DNA of 64,000 bases, from the NCBI RefSeq assembly GCF_014189855.1, contig NZ_BJFN01000003.1, positions 248,001-312,000 on the forward strand. Reading direction: 5' to 3'. Shown here piece after piece: positions 59,758 through 64,000 of the stretch. A model generated the notes under the pieces. The model saw nothing but the letters and a program-made list of their open reading frames with translations, searched no databases and was not told the origin of the DNA. The position numbers and the translations under genes are program-made. Position 1 is the stretch's first letter. Every line of letters begins with the position of its first letter. The stretch is from Buttiauxella sp. A111 (GTDB lineage: Bacteria > Pseudomonadota > Gammaproteobacteria > Enterobacterales > Enterobacteriaceae).

Positions 59758-61272
59758 ATGACTCAGAAACAGCAACGCATTGCCGCCTGGGCTCAACGCA
59801 GTGAAAGCGAACTGCCCGCTTATAAAAACACCTCAAAACTGAATTTACAGGCGCAAAAGCCGCGTAATAAAAAATTATGTACTTCGCTTGAGGAAGCGAT
59901 TCGTCGTTCCGGCTTACACGACGGCATGACCATCTCTTTCCACCATGCCTTTCGTGGGGGCGATCTGACGCTCAATACTGTCATGGCAACCCTCGCCAGT
60001 ATGGGTTTCAAAAATCTGACGCTGGCGTCAAGTTCACTGAGCGACTGCCACGCACCATTGGTCGAACACATTCGCAATAACGTCGTATCGCGCATTTACA
60101 CCTCCGGTTTGCGCGGCCCGCTGGCCGAAGAAATCTCGCGCGGTTTGTTGCCAGAACCAGTGCAAATCCACTCGCATGGCGGACGCGTTCATCTGGTTAA
60201 CAGTGGCGAGCTAAAAATTGACGTTGCCTTCCTTGGCGTGCCGTCTTGTGACGAATTTGGCAATGCCAATGGCTACACGGGCAAAGCCTGCTGTGGCTCG
60301 CTGGGTTATGCCAAAGTCGATGCCGAAAACGCCCGCCAGGTGGTATTGCTGACTGAAGCCTTGCTGCCCTATCCGCATAATCCGGCCAGCATTATGCAAG
60401 ATCAGGTCGATTTCATTGTGCAAGTTGAGCAGGTTGGCGATGCCGATAAAATCGGAGCCGATGCCACGCGCATGACATCAAATCCCCGCGAGTTATTAAT
60501 CGCCCGCAGTGCCGCCGACGTCGTGGTTAACTCGGGTTATTTCAAACAAGGTTTCTCCCTGCAAACCGGCACCGGCGGTGCCTCACTTGCGGTGACGCGT
60601 TTTCTGGAAGACAAAATGCGCAGCCGCAATATTCAGGCAGGTTTTGCCCTCGGCGGTATCACCGCAACGATTGTCGATTTGCATGAAAAAGGGCTCATCA
60701 AAAAACTCCTCGATGTGCAGAGCTTTGACCGCAGCGCTGCGCAGTCGCTGGCTCGCAATCCCAATCACATTGAAATCAGTGCCAACCAGTACGCCAACTG
60801 GGGTTCAAAAGGTGCTTCCGTCGACCGTCTTGACGTGGTGGTACTGAGCGCGCTGGAAGTCGACACGCAATTCAACGTCAACGTGCTCACCGGTTCTGAC
60901 GGCGTGTTGCGCGGAGCATCTGGCGGCCATTGCGATACCGCCGTCGCTGCAGCGCTTTCAATCATCGTTGCACCACTGGTTCGCGGCCGTATTCCTACGT
61001 TGGTTGACGAAGTAACGACCTGCGTTACGCCGGGTTCAAGCGTGGATATTTTGGTTACCGATCATGGTATTGCCGTCAATCCTGCACGCCCTGAATTGGC
61101 TGAACGCCTCAAAGAGGCGGGGATGAAAATCGTCTCCATCGAATGGTTGCGTGAACGTGCGGAAATATTAACCGGCCAGCCCCGCGCCATCGAGTTTACC
61201 GATCGCGTGGTCGCAGTGGTGCGTTACCGCGATGGGTCAGTGATTGATGTCGTTCGTCAGGTGAAGGAGTGA
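59758..61272 (+). CDS. citF: citrate lyase alpha subunit (citrate:acetyl-ACP transferase)
   Basis: CitF swaps acetyl for citryl on the carrier protein. It has 504 residues (E. coli 510). Typical segments are HHAFRGGDLTLN, SHGGRVHLV and GGHCDTAVAA. It starts nine bases after citE and is followed within four bases by citX. Confidence 0.95.
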   Translation: MTQKQQRIAAWAQRSESELPAYKNTSKLNLQAQKPRNKKLCTSLEEAIRRSGLHDGMTISFHHAFRGGDLTLNTVMATLASMGFKNLTLASSSLSDCHAPLVEHIRNNVVSRIYTSGLRGPLAEEISRGLLPEPVQIHSHGGRVHLVNSGELKIDVAFLGVPSCDEFGNANGYTGKACCGSLGYAKVDAENARQVVLLTEALLPYPHNPASIMQDQVDFIVQVEQVGDADKIGADATRMTSNPRELLIARSAADVVVNSGYFKQGFSLQTGTGGASLAVTRFLEDKMRSRNIQAGFALGGITATIVDLHEKGLIKKLLDVQSFDRSAAQSLARNPNHIEISANQYANWGSKGASVDRLDVVVLSALEVDTQFNVNVLTGSDGVLRGASGGHCDTAVAAALSIIVAPLVRGRIPTLVDEVTTCVTPGSSVDILVTDHGIAVNPARPELAERLKEAGMKIVSIEWLRERAEILTGQPRAIEFTDRVVAVVRYRDGSVIDVVRQVKE

Positions 61273-61275
61273 ATC

Positions 61276-61827
61276 ATGCCGATGTATATCTCCAACGCCA
61301 CTCACGCCGTCGTCAATTTGCCGGAGTTGCTGGCCTCCCGTGAAGCCAGGCAAACCCGGCAGCAGGAATGGCTCAATCAGTACGCCGCAACGCTCATCTC
61401 CCTGACGGTGGTGGCACCCGGTCCGGTAAAAGACAGCGTTCTGACCCGGCGCATTTTTAATTACGCGCTAAGGGCAATACGGCAACTTGCAGAAAACTCT
61501 GGCTGGGAAATCAAGAGACAGCGCTGCTTATCACCCACAACGGGGCCGGAAGCGTTACTGGCCATCAACGCACCGGCGAATCTGGTCAAGCAGGCAGCCA
61601 TTGAACTTGAACAACAGCATGTGCTGGGCCGCCTGTGGGATATCGATGTCCTCACGCCACAAGGGAAGATCCTGTCGCGCAGTGATTTTTCGCTTCCCGC
61701 ACGCCGCTGCTTAGTGTGCCCGCAAACCGCTGCGGTATGCGCAAGGGAACGCGCGCATCCACAGGCGGAATTGCTCAATCGAATGGAGGCATTGCTGCAT
61801 GATGCAGATAGCTCAGCCTCACGTTGA
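61276..61827 (+). CDS. citX: apo-citrate lyase phosphoribosyl-dephospho-CoA transferase CitX
   Basis: CitX attaches the prosthetic group to apo-CitD. It has 183 residues. The family motif [12 protein letters not shown] and the cysteine-bearing segment [15 protein letters not shown] are present. The first ATG follows AAGGAG; a second ATG lies two codons later. The 3' end overlaps citG by 29 bases. Confidence 0.93.
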   Translation: MPMYISNATHAVVNLPELLASREARQTRQQEWLNQYAATLISLTVVAPGPVKDSVLTRRIFNYALRAIRQLAENSGWEIKRQRCLSPTTGPEALLAINAPANLVKQAAIELEQQHVLGRLWDIDVLTPQGKILSRSDFSLPARRCLVCPQTAAVCARERAHPQAELLNRMEALLHDADSSASR

Positions 61828-62695
61828 TTGCGACGGGGTTCCAGAAGAAATCGTCGCTCATTACAGCGAACTCGCGTTCCGCGCGTTATTGGTGGAGGTG
61901 AATTTAACGCCAAAGCCCGGCCTGGTCGACAGGCATAACTGCGGTGCGCACAAAGATATGGCGCTGGAAGATTTTTATCGCAGTGCCAATGCCATTCGCC
62001 TGTTTTTGCCGCGCTTTATTCAAATGGGTGCGGCGATGGCATCACGCCCTGAATGCGAAACCCTTAAAAATTTGCGCCCCATCGGCATCGAATGTGAAGC
62101 CGCTATGTTCCGCGCAACGGCTGGCGTAAACACGCACAAAGGCAGCATTTTTTCACTCGGATTACTGTGTGCCGCAATAGGGCGTTTACATCAGCAACAG
62201 CGTGCCACAACGCCTGTGGCGATTTGTGAAACCGTTGCGGCCTTTTGCCATGGGATAACCCGACGAGAGCTTCAGCAAAACAACCTTCAAGAGACCGCCG
62301 GACAACGGCTTTTCCGACAATCCGGGCTAACCGGGGCTCGCGGGGAAGCCGAAGCAGGTTATCCGTTGGTGTTAACTCGTGCGCTGCCGCATTACCACTC
62401 GAAACTGGCCCAGGGAACCACTCCTGAACTGGCCTTGCTCGACACGCTACTGGTGTTGATGGCGCACAACGGCGATACCAACGTTGCTTCACGCGGAGGC
62501 AGCGCTGGCCTGAGCTGGCTGCAACAGCGTGCCCACATGCTGCTACGCAACGGCGGTATCCAGCAGCCTGAAGACCTGGATCATTTGTACGATTTCGACG
62601 CCGCCTGCATAACGCGCAATTTAAGTCCTGGAGGCAGCGCCGACCTGCTGATCATTACCTGGTTTTTAGCCCAAATCTCGCCCTACACACCTTAA
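61799..62695 (+). CDS. citG: triphosphoribosyl-dephospho-CoA synthase CitG
   Basis: CitG makes the prosthetic group precursor from ATP and dephospho-CoA. It has 298 residues (E. coli 292). The motifs [20 protein letters not shown] (about 39-58), [13 protein letters not shown] and [10 protein letters not shown] are intact. The N-terminal 25 residues are unlike E. coli. Two starts, 61799 and 61802, are adjacent and both lie inside citX. Confidence 0.94.
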   Translation: MMQIAQPHVDCDGVPEEIVAHYSELAFRALLVEVNLTPKPGLVDRHNCGAHKDMALEDFYRSANAIRLFLPRFIQMGAAMASRPECETLKNLRPIGIECEAAMFRATAGVNTHKGSIFSLGLLCAAIGRLHQQQRATTPVAICETVAAFCHGITRRELQQNNLQETAGQRLFRQSGLTGARGEAEAGYPLVLTRALPHYHSKLAQGTTPELALLDTLLVLMAHNGDTNVASRGGSAGLSWLQQRAHMLLRNGGIQQPEDLDHLYDFDAACITRNLSPGGSADLLIITWFLAQISPYTP

Positions 62696-62732
62696 TTATC
62701 AATCATAAAAATGTCTTACTGGAGAATCAGTT

Positions 62733-64000
62733 ATGTCTGTTTCAAAAGATAAAATATGGAAATTGCTGGCCCCGTTGCTGGTGATGGCAGTGATGCTGCT
62801 CATCCCAGTCCCTGACGGCATGCCACCGCAGGCATGGCACTATTTTGCGGTATTTGTCGCGATGATCGTCGGGATGATCCTCGAGCCCATTCCAGCCACC
62901 GCCATCAGTTTTATCGCGGTGACCATCTGCGTTATCGGCAGTGATTATCTGCTGTTCGATGCAAAAGAGTTAGCCGACCCGGCTTTCGACTCAGGAAAAC
63001 AAGCCCTGAAATGGGGGCTTGCGGGCTTCTCCAGCACCACCGTTTGGCTAGTGTTCGGCGCGTTTATCTTTGCACTGGGATATGAAGTCACCGGGCTTGG
63101 CCGCCGTATCGCGTTATTCATGGTGAAATTCATGGGTAAACGCACGCTGACGCTGGGTTACGCGATTGTCATCATTGATATTCTGCTCGCCCCGTTTACG
63201 CCGTCAAATACCGCGCGTACCGGCGGCACCGTGTTCCCGGTAATCAAAAACCTGCCGCCGCTGTTCCAGTCTTTCCCTAACGATCCTTCGTCCAAGCGTA
63301 TCGGCGGTTACCTGATGTGGATGATGGTGATAAGTACCAGCCTCAGCTCGTCGATGTTTATCACCGGTGCCGCGCCCAACGTATTGGGGCTGGAGTTTGT
63401 CAACAAAATTGCTGGCATTCAGATTAGCTGGATGCAATGGTTCCTGAGCTTCCTGCCGGTCGGGATTATTTTGCTTATAGTGGCTCCGTGGCTCTCTTAT
63501 GTCCTCTACAAACCAGAGGTCACGCACAGTGAAGAAGTTTCAGGCTGGGCGAAAGATGCGCTGCAAGAGATGGGCAGCCTCACGCGCAAAGAGATAACGC
63601 TGATTTGCCTGGTACTGCTGAGTCTTGGGCTGTGGGTTTTTGGCGGTGAAATGATTGATGCGACTGCGGTTGGTCTGCTGGCGGTCTCCCTGATGCTGGC
63701 GCTGCACGTCGTGCCCTGGAAAGACATCACCAAATACAACAGCGCATGGAACACATTAGTTAATCTCGCCACTCTGGTTGTAATGGCAAGCGGTCTTACC
63801 CGCTCCGGTTTTATCGACTGGTTTGCCAATACCATGAGCTCCCACCTGGAAGGTTTTTCGCCGAACACCACGGTTATCGTGCTGGTACTGGTGTTCTACT
63901 TCGCGCACTACCTGTTTGCCAGCCTGTCCGCGCACACCGCCACCATGCTTCCCGTCATCCTGGCCGTGGGGAAAGGTATTCCGGGCGTGCCCATGGAACA
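62733..64000 (+). CDS. citT: citrate/succinate antiporter CitT (truncated by window edge)
   Basis: CitT exchanges external citrate for internal succinate in anaerobic citrate fermentation. The visible part is 422 residues; the E. coli protein has 487, so about 65 residues lie beyond the edge. It is a DASS-family carrier with many membrane segments and the motifs PFTPSNTARTGG and TGAAPNVLG. The start follows TGGAGAATC, 38 bases after citG. There is no sign of a frameshift. Confidence 0.95.
   Translation, partial: MSVSKDKIWKLLAPLLVMAVMLLIPVPDGMPPQAWHYFAVFVAMIVGMILEPIPATAISFIAVTICVIGSDYLLFDAKELADPAFDSGKQALKWGLAGFSSTTVWLVFGAFIFALGYEVTGLGRRIALFMVKFMGKRTLTLGYAIVIIDILLAPFTPSNTARTGGTVFPVIKNLPPLFQSFPNDPSSKRIGGYLMWMMVISTSLSSSMFITGAAPNVLGLEFVNKIAGIQISWMQWFLSFLPVGIILLIVAPWLSYVLYKPEVTHSEEVSGWAKDALQEMGSLTRKEITLICLVLLSLGLWVFGGEMIDATAVGLLAVSLMLALHVVPWKDITKYNSAWNTLVNLATLVVMASGLTRSGFIDWFANTMSSHLEGFSPNTTVIVLVLVFYFAHYLFASLSAHTATMLPVILAVGKGIPGVPME

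Overview
The window is a chromosomal segment of an enterobacterium (Enterobacteriaceae, Gram-negative). Almost every protein reads as a close homologue of an Escherichia coli or Salmonella protein. The order from fldA-fur through nag, glt, leuS, mrd-dacA, lip and dcuC to cit matches the E. coli backbone as I remember it. It is probably neither E. coli nor Salmonella: NagE carries a different membrane domain, cobD is present, the E. coli rihA-hscC block is absent between gltL and ybeL, and a cus-type metal efflux operon sits between pagP and dcuC. I cannot fix the genus from sequence alone; a Buttiauxella- or Kluyvera-like organism is only a guess.

Layout. 1-1500: flavodoxin (fldA) and the iron regulator fur. 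1500-12000: chitin-sugar genes, with chiPQ on the minus strand, then glnS (minus), nagE (minus) and divergent nagBACD (plus). ChiP admits chito-oligosaccharides, NagE imports and phosphorylates GlcNAc, NagA and NagB convert it to fructose-6-phosphate, and NagC represses; NagC-like operators, CRP-like sites and a ChiX pairing site are visible. 12200-17600: asnB, a six-gene tRNA cluster (Met-Leu-Gln-Gln-Met-Gln) behind a strong promoter, ubiF and miaB. 17800-25500: ybeZ-ybeY-ybeX-lnt and the glutamate/aspartate transporter gltIJKL with an SroC-like RNA. 25500-32900: ybeL, leuS-lptE-holA-nadD, cobD and cobC. 33100-43100: the cell-shape operon rsfS-rlmH-mrdA-mrdB-rlpA, then dacA, ybeD, lipB, ybeF and lipA. 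43200-46050: tatE, ybeM, crcB, an unnamed 28-codon frame, cspE and pagP.

46100-53400 is the main accessory region. It is a leftward operon of an unrecognised exported Cys/His protein, a CusF-like chaperone, a TolC-family channel, a CusB-like adaptor with a second CusF-like domain fused to its C-terminus, and a CusA-like RND pump. 53400-64000 is an anaerobic C4-dicarboxylate and citrate block: dcuC, the two-component system dpiBA (citAB), and citCDEFXG-citT for citrate lyase and citrate uptake. citT runs off the right edge.

The items most worth a second look are the CusB-CusF fusion and its unnamed first gene, the apparent loss of the uof leader frame upstream of fur, a 20-bp direct repeat in the dpiB-citC control region, two TATACCC-ended dispersed repeats (one between an FNR-like site and dcuC), a nested inverted repeat upstream of dacA, and the small membrane-protein frame next to crcB. 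I found no CRISPR array, rRNA, prophage or transposase gene.
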